Source: Chloroflexota bacterium
Lineage (GTDB): Bacteria; Chloroflexota; Limnocylindria; QHBO01
Direction: 5' to 3'
NCBI GenBank assembly: GCA_040902225.1
Contig: JBBDXT010000007.1
Span: 124,001-188,000, forward strand
Length of the DNA: 64,000 nt
Part shown: positions 35,274 to 42,883 of the stretch, piece by piece
Layout: every line of letters starts with the position of its first letter
Position numbering within the stretch: the first letter of the stretch is position 1
Made by a program: the position numbers and the translations under genes
The notes under the pieces: model-generated
Databases searched by the model: none
Seen by the model: only the letters and a program-made list of their open reading frames with translations
Told to the model about the DNA's origin: nothing

Positions 35274-36473
35274 CTAGGCCGATGCGCCGACGAGCTCGCC
35301 GGTCCGCTCCAGCTTGACCAGCGACTCGCCGACCCGCTCCAGCGCGGCCGTGATCTTCTCGCGCGAATTGGCGTAGCTGAAGCGCAGGTAGCCCTCGCCG
35401 AATTTGCCGAAGGAGGTCCCGGAGAGGCCGCACACCCCCGCGTCGTAGAGCAGGTGGTCTGCGATCTCGTTGCTGCTGCGACCGAACGAGCTCAAGTTCG
35501 GGAAGGCGTAGAAGGCACCGTGGGGCATGACGCAGCTGACGCCGGGGATGGCGTTGAAGCCGTCGATGATCAGCGAGCGCCGGGCGTTGAACTCGGCGCG
35601 CATCGCATCGGCCTCATCCTGCGGCCCCGTGAGTGCGGCGACTGCGCCGGCCTGCGCAAAGGCGTTGGTGCAGCTGACGCTGTTGATCACGAGGCGGCTG
35701 AACGATGGCAGGAGCCAGTCGGGCACGATCCCGTAGCCGAGCCGCCAGCCGGTCATGGCGAAGGTCTTGGAGAAGCCATCCAGCGTGATCGTTCGCTCCG
35801 CCATGCCGGGGAGCGTCGCAATCGAAAGCGGCTCGCCCTCGTACTGGAGTCGGCCGTAGATCTCATCGGCCAGGACGACCAGGTCGTGCTCGACCGCGAT
35901 TCGCGCGATCTCGCGCACGTCCTCCTGGGTGAGGATCGAGCCGGTCGGGTTGTGGGGCGAGTTGGTGACGATCATCCGGGTTCGATCGGTCACCAGGGAT
36001 GCCACCTCGGCGACGTCCATCCGGAAGTCGTTCGACTCGCGCAGCGGCGCCGGCACGGCCACCCCGCCCACGTACCTGGCCATGCTCTCGTAGATCGGGA
36101 AGCCGGGGTTGGGGTAGATGACCTCGTCGCCCTCGTTGATAAGGGCGAGCATGGCGTAGAACATGATCGGCTTGGCGCCGGGGGTGACCACCACCTGGTC
36201 GGCCGTCGCTTCGATCCCCTTCCAGCGCTTGACGTCGGCGGCGATCGCCGCTCGCAGCGGCGCGATCCCGGTCGCCGCGGTGTAGTGGGTCATCTTCTCG
36301 TCGAGGAGGGCGTGGCTCGCGGCCTCGCTGACGTGGCGCGGGGTGTCGAAGTCCGGCTCGCCGATCTCCAGGTGGATCACGTCCCGTCCGGTCGCCTCCA
36401 GCGCCCGGGCGCGCGCAGCAGCCTCGAAGGCGGTCTCGGTCCCGATCCGCTCCATGCGGCTGGCAAGCTTCAC
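35274..36473 (-). CDS. Class I/II PLP-dependent aminotransferase (aspartate aminotransferase type)
   Basis: 399 residues. Markers: LEIGEPDFDTP, YTAATGIAPLRAAIA, NPGFPIYES, VTNSPHNPTGSIL, LADEIYGRL, PLP lysine in DGFSKTFAMTGWRLGYG, and the substrate Arg in EGYLRFSYAN. GTG 36473 gives the usual N-terminus (MKLASRMERIG); ATG at 36455 is an alternative. It is followed at 8 bp by the transketolase-like gene, so the two are probably co-transcribed. Divergent from the HTH/Clp-N genes. Confidence 0.9.
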   Translation of the reverse strand: MKLASRMERIGTETAFEAAARARALEATGRDVIHLEIGEPDFDTPRHVSEAASHALLDEKMTHYTAATGIAPLRAAIAADVKRWKGIEATADQVVVTPGAKPIMFYAMLALINEGDEVIYPNPGFPIYESMARYVGGVAVPAPLRESNDFRMDVAEVASLVTDRTRMIVTNSPHNPTGSILTQEDVREIARIAVEHDLVVLADEIYGRLQYEGEPLSIATLPGMAERTITLDGFSKTFAMTGWRLGYGIVPDWLLPSFSRLVINSVSCTNAFAQAGAVAALTGPQDEADAMRAEFNARRSLIIDGFNAIPGVSCVMPHGAFYAFPNLSSFGRSSNEIADHLLYDAGVCGLSGTSFGKFGEGYLRFSYANSREKITAALERVGESLVKLERTGELVGASA

Positions 36474-36540
36474 GCGTCATGCCTCGTTGCGAGGTGGGAG
36501 ATGAGTGTACTTATGCGGTCGCGGGCGCGAGGGTTGCGCC

Positions 36541-36558
36541 TGTCAACCGGGGTTGACA
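36541..36558. promoter_or_regulatory. Perfect 18-bp palindrome, operator 1 of the HTH/Clp-N genes
   Basis: TGTCAACCGGGGTTGACA is fully self-complementary. It lies 30 bp before the GTG of the HTH gene and 67 bp before the divergent aminotransferase start. It contains GTTGACA, so it can also supply a -35 element. Matches operator 2 in both half-sites except one base. Confidence 0.75.
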
Positions 36559-36569
36559 GATCGTGGTGC

Positions 36570-36587
36570 TGTCAACGAAGGTTGACG
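36570..36587. promoter_or_regulatory. Second palindrome, operator 2 of the HTH/Clp-N genes
   Basis: TGTCAAC-GAAG-GTTGACG repeats the half-sites of operator 1 with one terminal mismatch. Its centre is 29 bp from that of operator 1, close to three helical turns, and it ends one base before the HTH start codon. A protein bound here would block transcription and translation start. Confidence 0.72.
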
Positions 36588-36588
36588 C

Positions 36589-36804
36589 GTGAACGACGTG
36601 CTGAAGATTCCCTCAGCCGACGACCCCGCCGAGGCACTCGCGGCCGTGGTCTCCCTCCGCCGCCTCGCCGAGCAGCTGGAGCGCGCCGCCGTGGCGCGCG
36701 CCGTGGAGCAGTGGTGGACCTGGGCGCAGATCGCCGAGGCCCTCGGGGTCACACGACAAGCAGCGCACAAGCGCCACGCTCGCCCACGCCGCGGGCCGGG
36801 CTGA
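36589..36804 (+). CDS. Small helix-turn-helix protein
   Basis: 71 residues. LRRLAEQLERAAVARAVEQWWTWAQIAEALGVTRQAAHKRHA is a compact helix-turn-helix with WTWAQIAEALGVTRQAAHKRH as the DNA-reading unit, and a basic tail. GTG start lies directly after operator 2. The gene is followed 11 bp later by a Clp N-domain gene. The two are probably one operon, and this protein is the likely binder of the two palindromes (inference). Confidence 0.78.
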   Translation: MNDVLKIPSADDPAEALAAVVSLRRLAEQLERAAVARAVEQWWTWAQIAEALGVTRQAAHKRHARPRRGPG

Positions 36805-36815
36805 AAGGAGACAAC

Positions 36816-37319
36816 ATGCCGGTTGGCAGACTCATGAACGAGTTTCAGACCATTCGACAGCTGCTCGAGGGAGCCGAGCGCCTGGCCAACGAGTCAGGCG
36901 AAGCACTGCCCGGGCCGGAGCATCTCCTGCTCTCCGCTCTGGCCCTGCCCGATGGCACCGCTCGTCAAGCGTTTGAGCGCCTGGGTGCTGACCCCGATGG
37001 ACTGGAGGCAGCGATTGCAGGCCAGCATGCCGACGCGCTGCGTGCCGTCGGGATCCAGGTGGACGGGGACGGGCCCGTAGTGCCCGCGCCCGAGCCGCGG
37101 GGCGTCTTCCATTCGATGCCATCCGCACAGGCGGCGTTCCGCCGAGCCGTCGAACTGAGCAAGGCCTCGAAGCCAAGGCGCCTCCTGGGAGCACACGTCG
37201 TGCTCGCCATCACGGAGACCGGGCGCGGGACGATGGTCAGAGCGTTGGATCGGATGGGAGTGAATCGCGAGGAGCTCGCGGCGGCAGCACGTGAGGAACT
37301 GGCACCGGCAGTGGGGTGA
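36816..37319 (+). CDS. Stand-alone Clp N-terminal (ClpC N-domain) protein
   Basis: 167 residues with both Clp-N repeats: FQTIRQLLEGAERLANESGEALPGPEHLLLSALAL and PSAQAAFRRAVELSKASKPRRLLGAHVVLAITE. No ATPase domain follows. ATG 36816 has AAAGGAG at 36804-36810; ATG 36834 is an alternative. Free Clp-N proteins of mycobacteria (ClpC2) bind ClpC1-targeting cyclic peptides and control their own promoter. Here the DNA-binding part is a separate upstream gene. A role as adaptor, decoy or sensor for ClpC ligands is inferred. Confidence 0.88.
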   Translation: MPVGRLMNEFQTIRQLLEGAERLANESGEALPGPEHLLLSALALPDGTARQAFERLGADPDGLEAAIAGQHADALRAVGIQVDGDGPVVPAPEPRGVFHSMPSAQAAFRRAVELSKASKPRRLLGAHVVLAITETGRGTMVRALDRMGVNREELAAAAREELAPAVG

Positions 37320-37434
37320 CGCGACCCTCCCCCGATCGGGCCATTGCGGTCATGACAGGCACCGCTGCTATACTTTCGAAGCGAACTTTCCGAGCGACGC
37401 GGCGCACACCGCGCCAGAGGAGAAGACCGATCCC

Positions 37435-37866
37435 ATGACAATGACCGAATCGACGCCGCAGACAGCACCATCGGCTCCGCCGGCCGCCCCCGCACAAGCC
37501 GTTGAGCTGCTGGTCAGCATGACCGACGCCGCCGCCGTCAAGGTGCAGGAGCTGCGATCACGCGAAGGCAAGGCCGATGCGGCTCTGCGCCTCTTCGTGA
37601 AGAGCGGCGGATGCTCGGGCTTCAGCTACGGCCTGGCCTTCGACGACAAGATCGCCGAGGACGATCGGGTCGAGGACCACGCCGGCGTGCCGATCGTGAT
37701 CGACGCCTTCAGCGCCCAGCACGTGGCCGGCGCGGAGATCGACTATGTCGACTCGCTGATGGGCTCCGGATTCGCGATCAACAACCCAAACGCGGTGAGC
37801 AGCTGCTCGTGCGGGCAGTCCTTCAACACCGATGGCTCCCCCGCCAAGGCAGGCGGCTGCCACTAG
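37435..37866 (+). CDS. A-type iron-sulfur carrier (HesB/IscA/ErpA family)
   Basis: 143 residues. The core has VSMTDAAAVKVQELRS, LRLFVKSGGCSGFSYGLAFDD (Cys60), and the C-terminal SSCSCGQSF (Cys124, Cys126), the three conserved cysteines that hold an Fe-S cluster. Unusual additions: a Pro/Ala-rich N-terminal lead of about 24 residues and a C-terminal tail with an extra Cys (GGCH). ATG 37435 with GAGGAG upstream. Monocistronic, with a hairpin terminator 24 bases after the stop. It could supply clusters to the Rieske and ferredoxin-type proteins nearby. Confidence 0.92.
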   Translation: MTMTESTPQTAPSAPPAAPAQAVELLVSMTDAAAVKVQELRSREGKADAALRLFVKSGGCSGFSYGLAFDDKIAEDDRVEDHAGVPIVIDAFSAQHVAGAEIDYVDSLMGSGFAINNPNAVSSCSCGQSFNTDGSPAKAGGCH

Positions 37867-37890
37867 TCCTCTCTCCTCTCTCGCGCCCAA

Positions 37891-37916
37891 AAGCCCCGGC
37901 CCAAAAGCCGGGGCTT
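37891..37916 (+). terminator. Terminator of the A-type carrier gene
   Basis: AAGCCCCGGC - CCAAAA - GCCGGGGCTT, a perfect 10-bp stem, followed by CTTCGTG. The T-run is weak. Confidence 0.75.
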
Positions 37917-37933
37917 CTTCGTGCCGTGGATGG

Positions 37934-38137
37934 TTACTACTCATAAGTGGTAATGGACGCTGGGGCTTTTTCGTTGCCCGCGTTTCATACCAACTCCATT
38001 GGTACATCGGCGCGTCAATCCGGATGCCGCGCCTCTGAACCGGCTCTGAGCCTGCCGGATGCACGCGCGCACCAGTCACATTGGTAACGCGACGCATGGA
38101 CCCCTGCAAAAGCGCGGATGTACCGGTGTCATTGGTA
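37934..38137. repeat. Cluster of four imperfect dyads, consensus TACCA-N7-TGGTA
   Basis: Copies: 37934-37953 TTACTACTCATAAGTGGTAA (8-base spacer form), 37988-38004 TACCAACTCCATTGGTA (perfect 6-bp arms), 38070-38086 CACCAGTCACATTGGTA, 38121-38137 TACCGGTGTCATTGGTA. The right half-site TGGTA is invariant. The last three copies share CAT or a close match before it. They lie in the 292-bp gap between two convergent genes, so they are not at an obvious promoter. No open frame in the gap looks coding. Meaning unknown. Confidence 0.7.
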
Positions 38138-38158
38138 AGTGGCGCCAGGTAGCCCTCG

Positions 38159-39013
38159 TTAGCTTGAGGCGAGCGCCCAGACCTGGCGCGCGCCGGTGAC
38201 GCCCTTCAGCTCGTGAGTCCCGCGATCGTCGAACCGCAGGTCTGAGTCCGCCACCAGCTCGTGCGTGGTGCCCGAAACCAGCACCTCGCCCGGGGCGGCG
38301 AGCGCCATGACCCGGGTTACGATGTGAACGGCCACCCCGCGAACGTTGTCGGGGATGAGCTCCACCTCGCCGGTGTGCACCCCGCAGCGCAACCGCAACC
38401 CCAACTGAGCGGCCAGCTCGCTGGTCGCCGCCCCGCAGCGGACCGCGCGCTCGGCACCGTCGAAGAGGGCGATCAGCCCGTCGCCGGTATTGGCAACCAC
38501 CTTGCCGCGGAACTTGTCGATCTGGCGTCGGCTATCGGCGTTCAGCTCGGCCAGCGTCGTGCGCCAGGCAGCCGGACCGACGCGCTCGGCGGTCGCCGTG
38601 GAGTCGACGATGTCGGTGGCGACCAGCGTGCCCAGGATCCGCTCGCTGCGTCCCGCCGCAGGCAGGGCAAACGTGCGCATCCCGGCGAAGTCGTATTGAA
38701 TCACCGGCTCGTCACCCACAACCCAGGCGTCGTGGCCGGGCAGGATCTCGAACAGCATCCCCGGGCTGACCTCCATCTCCAACCCTTCGGGGGTGATGTA
38801 GTGCAGCGTCCCCTCGATGATCAGGCCGAGGTGGTGGTATTCGCACCACTCGGTCTGGGCAATCGGCCTGACGTCCTTCGACCATCGCCAGCCGGGCTCA
38901 AAGGTGATGCGCCCGACCACGAAGTCGCCCAGGTTCCAGATATCCGTTCGACCGTTGGGAATCGTCCGCGTTTCGTCGGGCATGTCCAGGGACTTGCGCT
39001 GCATGCTGCCCAT
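38159..39013 (-). CDS. Cupin - class III nucleotidyl cyclase-like fusion protein
   Basis: 284 residues. Residues about 20-115 form a cupin (FEPGWRWSKDVRPIAQTEWCEYHHLGLIIEGTLHYITPEGLEMEVSPGMLFEILPGHDAWVVGDEP). Residues about 125-284 form a cyclase homology domain: LGTLVATDIVDSTATAERVG (first metal Asp), NTGDGLIALFDG (second), GVHTGEVE, and GVAVHIVTRVMALAAPGEVLVS. In this last block the canonical transition-state Asn is His and the Arg is kept. Predicted soluble. ATG 39013 with GGGGAG upstream, 4 bp after the aldolase stop. Catalytic activity is uncertain because of the Asn-to-His change; it may be a ligand-binding signalling protein. Confidence 0.82.
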   Translation of the reverse strand: MGSMQRKSLDMPDETRTIPNGRTDIWNLGDFVVGRITFEPGWRWSKDVRPIAQTEWCEYHHLGLIIEGTLHYITPEGLEMEVSPGMLFEILPGHDAWVVGDEPVIQYDFAGMRTFALPAAGRSERILGTLVATDIVDSTATAERVGPAAWRTTLAELNADSRRQIDKFRGKVVANTGDGLIALFDGAERAVRCGAATSELAAQLGLRLRCGVHTGEVELIPDNVRGVAVHIVTRVMALAAPGEVLVSGTTHELVADSDLRFDDRGTHELKGVTGARQVWALASS

Positions 39014-39017
39014 CGGC

Positions 39018-40472
39018 CTACTCCCCGGAACCGTCGTCTTCGAAGACCGATGCCCCGGCGACCACGGCCCGCTCCTGGCCACCGCCCAGCGCCGACGGCA
39101 GGGGGCGCGGCAGATCGGGGATCGGGACGAAGCGGTCGACCAGTGAGCGGGTGCCGGCAATCCCGAGCTTGTCGAAGAGGAGCCCGAACTTGGCGCGAAG
39201 ATTCGCGCCGATCTGCTCCTGCGCATCGGCCGGCAGCGACCACAGCGCCCGCTTGAACGGCCCGATCGCCTTCTTGCGCGTCTTGTACAGGAACTGCTCA
39301 TCGGTCTCGCCGGGCTTGCGCTCGTCGTCACAGTTGGCGAGGCACCAGGCCATCATCTCGGCGCGGAGTGCATGGGGCAGTCCGTCGCCGTCGTACAGGA
39401 TGTTCTGGAAGCCGGTCGCCAGGTGGATCTCGGCCGTGCCGTTGGCCGGGAAGTGGTGAAACGCGTCCTCGGGCAGGGTGCTCGCCCCGTGCTGGACGGC
39501 GCCGGCCAGACCGTACTCGTCGCGAGCTACGGTGGAGAGGCGCTTCATGGTGTCGAAGTCGATCTTGACCTGTGCCACGCTGCCGTCGGGCAGAACCACG
39601 CCGCCGTGGCTGGTCCCGGTCTGGATGCTCACCTTGCTGATCCCGGCCAGACCCGAGCCGTGCAGCATCCCGAAATAGCCGTCCAGGTATGCGCGCAGCT
39701 CCTCTTCAGTCGAGTTGGCCTTCCCGACCTCACCGATCTCGCCGCCGATGCTGATGGTCATGCCCTCTGGCTCGATTGCGCGAACCAGCGCGGTCAGCTC
39801 GACCGTGTTGGCCACGTTCACGAGCTGCTCAGCGGAAGCGGTCGGCTGGGAGAGGTCGACAAGCGTGCTGCTGTCGATGTCGATGTTGCAGAAGCCGGCC
39901 GCCACCGCCTCGCTGGTGACCTGCTTGAGGCCGGACATCTCCGTTCCCGGGTCGGCCGCCCACTTGGTGGCGTTGAACTGGAAGTGGTCGCCCTGGAGGA
40001 ACACGGGGCCGATCCAGCCCGACCGGATGGCGGCGGCGAGGATGACCGCGGTGTACTCGGCGGGGCGCTGGTCGGTATAGGCCATCTCGGACTTGGCGAT
40101 TTCGAAGATGACCGCACCCGCGTCACGCTCCAGCGCGACCGCGAAGGCCTGACGTGCGGTCAGGTACGCGGCGGCTCGAACGTTGATTGCCGGCACTGTG
40201 AACTTGGTGGCGGGGAACTCGCCGCGCCCGCGGGCCATGTACAGCTCGTGGATGCTGGCCGACCCGCAGCCGAGCGACTGCGACGCGCTCCAGATGAGCC
40301 AGCGCGCAGAGTCGCGGACCGCCTCATCCGGGTTGAAGACGGCATCCTCGACGAGCCCGTCGATCGACTCGCCCCGGAAGCGCGTGTCGTCGTCAACGAG
40401 GAGGCGGGTTCCCTGGACACGGGCGATGCCGTCCAGGCCGCCAAGCAGGTCGTGCGCGCTGGCCACGCTCAT
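39018..40472 (-). CDS. Class II (zinc) aldolase family protein, extended form
   Basis: 484 residues. Aldolase motifs: KFTVPAINVR, FLQGDHFQFN (zinc His), SIGGEIGEVGKANSTEEELRAYL, KVSIQTGTSHGG, and AVQHGASTLPEDAFHHFPANGTAEIHLATGFQN with further metal/phosphate ligands. Usual class II fructose-bisphosphate aldolases have 280-350 residues; this one has an N-terminal extension of about 90 residues and a long helical C-terminal region (about 110). Fructose-bisphosphate, tagatose-bisphosphate or a related ketose phosphate are possible substrates. Downstream of the bc-complex genes with short gaps, so probably part of that transcript. Confidence 0.82.
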   Translation of the reverse strand: MSVASAHDLLGGLDGIARVQGTRLLVDDDTRFRGESIDGLVEDAVFNPDEAVRDSARWLIWSASQSLGCGSASIHELYMARGRGEFPATKFTVPAINVRAAAYLTARQAFAVALERDAGAVIFEIAKSEMAYTDQRPAEYTAVILAAAIRSGWIGPVFLQGDHFQFNATKWAADPGTEMSGLKQVTSEAVAAGFCNIDIDSSTLVDLSQPTASAEQLVNVANTVELTALVRAIEPEGMTISIGGEIGEVGKANSTEEELRAYLDGYFGMLHGSGLAGISKVSIQTGTSHGGVVLPDGSVAQVKIDFDTMKRLSTVARDEYGLAGAVQHGASTLPEDAFHHFPANGTAEIHLATGFQNILYDGDGLPHALRAEMMAWCLANCDDERKPGETDEQFLYKTRKKAIGPFKRALWSLPADAQEQIGANLRAKFGLLFDKLGIAGTRSLVDRFVPIPDLPRPLPSALGGGQERAVVAGASVFEDDGSGE

Positions 40473-40481
40473 GCGGCCATG

Positions 40482-40886
40482 CTAGCGGAGCGCCGAGACG
40501 ATGGTGAAGGCGAGGAGGGGCGCGATTGGCAAGCCCACCGCGACGGCCAGCAGGTACCAGTCTCGAGCGGCGGTCGCGTCGGCCACGCCGCGTCGCGCGA
40601 GGCCCGTCACCCAGGCCAGGACCGCCGTCAGGCCACCGACGTACAGGGCGGCGCCGAGCCCCAGCACGCCAAGCGTGAAAGGCCGGAGCGTGACGCAGTC
40701 GCCCAGCGCAAGCGGTCCTCCGGGTGGGCAGGGCGATGCCAGCTCAATGCCGATGAGCGCACCCGCGCCGACCGCGATGACCAGCGACCAGGCGAGATGG
40801 GCGAGCAGCAGCCTCGGGATGGCGGTGGGCGGACTAGCCGCCGGATCTCCAGGCGGCTGCGGCTGCCGCTGCAGCCTGGGCCTCAC
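40482..40886 (-). CDS. Hypothetical membrane protein (three helices)
   Basis: About 134 residues. Three hydrophobic segments: LLLAHLAWSLVIAVGAGALIGI, LGVLGLGAALYVGGLTAVLAWVTGL and YLLAVAVGLPIAPLLAFTIV. A loop with two cysteines (ASPCPPGGPLALGDCVTL) lies outside. Start is uncertain: GTG 40886 overlaps the previous gene by 53 bp, and no closer standard start exists. It sits between a bc-complex-linked membrane protein and the aldolase gene, spaced 9 bp from the latter. No family recognised. Confidence 0.62.
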   Translation of the reverse strand: MRPRLQRQPQPPGDPAASPPTAIPRLLLAHLAWSLVIAVGAGALIGIELASPCPPGGPLALGDCVTLRPFTLGVLGLGAALYVGGLTAVLAWVTGLARRGVADATAARDWYLLAVAVGLPIAPLLAFTIVSALR

Positions 40887-41415
40887 GTCGCGTGATGCGG
40901 CGGTACTCGAAATAGAGGTAGGCCAGCCCCATCGCCCCTCCGCCGGCGGCGATGGCACCCAGCGCCAGCGCCTGGAGGTTGAACGCTAGAGGGATCAGGC
41001 TGCCGCCGGCGAGGTTGAAGAGCATGAACGGAATGATCAGGAGCACCAGCGCCACGTACTGCAGGAAGTCCAGGAAGCGGATCAGCGACCAGGCGAAGCC
41101 GCGACGGCCGCGAGCGGCCTGGGTCCACAGGGCGAGGATGAGGAGCAGGGTGAAGGTCGGCCCGCCGATCAGCACCACCGCCACCAGGAAGCCGACGTCC
41201 GGGTCGAAGCCCAGGTACAGGGTGGTGATGGTGTTGGCGTAGTTGGGGATGTAGCCGAGCACGAAGTAGATGAACAGGAAGAGCGGCACGCCCTTGAGCA
41301 GCGCCACCAGCCAGGTCTCGCTGCCGTAGAGCATCCAGCTCATGAAGTCATCGATGTCGCGCGCAACGCGGGAAATCAGGTCGCGCCGCGGCGGGACGCT
41401 GTACGCGCTGCTCAC
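40834..41415 (-). CDS. Hypothetical polytopic membrane protein of the bc-complex operon
   Basis: 193 residues with four hydrophobic helices: LVALLKGVPLFLFIYFVLGYIP, VGFLVAVVLIGGPTFTLLLILALW, FLDFLQYVALVLLIIPFMLFNLAG, and LALGAIAAGGGAMGLAYLYF, ending in a poly-Ala/basic tail. An amphipathic N-terminus precedes them (RDLISRVARDIDDFMSWMLYG). GTG start, 7 bp after the diheme cytochrome c stop. Conserved placement suggests an accessory subunit of the quinol:cytochrome c complex (inference); no family recognised. Confidence 0.7.
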   Translation of the reverse strand: MSSAYSVPPRRDLISRVARDIDDFMSWMLYGSETWLVALLKGVPLFLFIYFVLGYIPNYANTITTLYLGFDPDVGFLVAVVLIGGPTFTLLLILALWTQAARGRRGFAWSLIRFLDFLQYVALVLLIIPFMLFNLAGGSLIPLAFNLQALALGAIAAGGGAMGLAYLYFEYRRITRREAQAAAAAAAAWRSGG

Positions 41416-41422
41416 GAACGGC

Positions 41423-42265
41423 TCACTGCTTCTGGCTCAGCAGGAAGGTGATCAGCGCCTGCATGGCCGATGCGCTGATTCTCCCCTCCGGATGCACCGG
41501 CATGCCGGTGGCGATGCCGTCGTTGTAGTTCACCGCGGAGTCACGAATCCAGCGCTCCAGGAAGTTCGTGGGATCGGCGAGATAGTCCGCCTCCAGCTGG
41601 TCGAGGTGGCTGATCGGCGTTGGCAGGTCGGTGACCGGCTCGTTGCCGATGTTGAGCAGGCTCGGCCCGACCCCGCCCGACAGGTCCGCAGCGTGGCAGC
41701 TTCCGCAGCCGGCGTCGACGTAGACCTTCTGGCCCGCTTCGACCGTGTTCGGGATCTCTTCGTCCGGCTGAGACCCGGCCTCCAGCGCCCACGTCTCGAC
41801 CAGCGCGGTGAGCGCGTCGATCTGGTTGACGGTCAGCGCCCCGCCGACCTCCGTGCTCCAGGCAGGCATCGGCGAGTTGACGTCACCGGACACGACCACC
41901 CCGCCGAAGCGGATCACCAGGTTGACGTAGTCGGGCGGGTCGCCGGGCTTGCGAATCTCGGTGAATGATCCGCCGGCCTGGGCCTTGAGCTTCTCGTAGA
42001 TGCTCTTCGAATGGAGGTTGGGGGCAAGCCGCCCGGTCGTTCCGACCTCACCGCCCGTCCCGTCCGGCCCGTGGCAGGCGGCGCAGTCGGCCGTATGGTC
42101 GTTCTCCGGCGTGACGGGCCCGAACATCTCCTCCCCGTACGCGACGAGCTCCTCGTTCTGGGTCTGGTACTCGTCTTCGCGACGGGCGGTATCGGTCAGC
42201 CAGTAGAAGGCGGTGAACAGCGACAGGGCGCTGATCAGGACGATCCCCAGGGTCTTGATGCGCAT
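41423..42265 (-). CDS. Diheme cytochrome c subunit of the bc-type complex
   Basis: 280 residues. An uncleaved or signal-type N-terminal helix (TLGIVLISALSLFTAFYWL) is followed by two class I cytochrome c domains. Heme sites are CAACH (Cys61, Cys64, His65) and CGSCH (Cys187, Cys190, His191). Probable Met ligands are in NSPMPAW and ATGMPVHP. Three bases after the Rieske gene. It replaces cytochrome c1/f as the electron acceptor from Rieske. Its maturation would need the Ccm proteins encoded at 20.5-27.1 kb. Confidence 0.93.
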   Translation of the reverse strand: MRIKTLGIVLISALSLFTAFYWLTDTARREDEYQTQNEELVAYGEEMFGPVTPENDHTADCAACHGPDGTGGEVGTTGRLAPNLHSKSIYEKLKAQAGGSFTEIRKPGDPPDYVNLVIRFGGVVVSGDVNSPMPAWSTEVGGALTVNQIDALTALVETWALEAGSQPDEEIPNTVEAGQKVYVDAGCGSCHAADLSGGVGPSLLNIGNEPVTDLPTPISHLDQLEADYLADPTNFLERWIRDSAVNYNDGIATGMPVHPEGRISASAMQALITFLLSQKQ

Positions 42266-42268
42266 CGA

Positions 42269-42883
42269 TCAGGCCGCGCAGTGCGGGATATTGTCGGTGT
42301 TGCGGTTGTCGAAGGTAGCGGTGCCGATCGGCGGTCCGGCCACGATCGCGCTGGTGTCGACCTCGTAGACGCCCGCGGTCAAGGTCACTTCGAAGCGATC
42401 CATCCCGCGCGGCGCCGGTCCCGCGCGCTTCTCGCCAATGATGTTGTACTTGCTGCCGTGGCACAGGCACTCGAACCAGAGGCTCTGATCGCACAGCGGC
42501 GGAATGTTGCAGCCCAGGTGCGGGCACTTCCGGTACAGGGCCAGCACATTGTCTCCGGGGTCCGCGACCGTCTCGTTGGTGCCGCTGACCATGGACTCCG
42601 ACGCCGGCACGTTGATGAAGAAGATGCGAGCCTTGCTGAAGCCGAACGGCTGTCCGCTGGCCCAGGTCGGCTGCGTGCCGGCGATGTCGGCCGCGGAGCC
42701 GATCGTGAACTTGCCGCCCAGCCCGCTGCGCACGTTCGGCCACAGGAAGTTGACGCTGCCGGCCAGGAACTCGATCGACAGGATGCCGGTTCCCACCCAG
42801 AGGATGCGGCGCATGAAGCTGCGCCGGCTCATCTCCCCGACCGGAGCCGCCGGGACCTCGCCGTAGGTAGGAAGGTGGCTCAT
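42269..42883 (-). CDS. Rieske iron-sulfur subunit of the bc-type complex
   Basis: 204 residues. N-terminal Tat-like anchor MSRRSFMRRILWVGTGILSIEFLAGSV, then a Rieske domain with CPHLGC (Cys120, His122, Cys125) and CLCHGS (Cys139, Cys141, His142). Ligands are Cys120, His122, Cys139 and His142; Cys125/Cys141 give the disulfide. ATG 42883 overlaps the cytochrome b C-terminal-half gene by 4 bp. Transfers electrons from quinol at cytochrome b to the diheme cytochrome c. Confidence 0.93.
   Translation of the reverse strand: MSHLPTYGEVPAAPVGEMSRRSFMRRILWVGTGILSIEFLAGSVNFLWPNVRSGLGGKFTIGSAADIAGTQPTWASGQPFGFSKARIFFINVPASESMVSGTNETVADPGDNVLALYRKCPHLGCNIPPLCDQSLWFECLCHGSKYNIIGEKRAGPAPRGMDRFEVTLTAGVYEVDTSAIVAGPPIGTATFDNRNTDNIPHCAA

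Noticed and set aside
34240-35277. Plus-strand frame of 345 codons opposite the transketolase-like gene
   Set aside because: No domain and no ribosome site; the minus-strand thiamine enzyme explains the region.
37934-38137. Possible CRISPR array
   Set aside because: The repeated units are short dyads of about 17 bp with irregular 51-82 bp steps and sequence variation; there is no direct repeat of 24 bp or more and no cas gene nearby.
39372-40895. Plus-strand frame of 507 codons opposite the aldolase gene
   Set aside because: Shadow frame; aldolase motifs are clear on the other strand.
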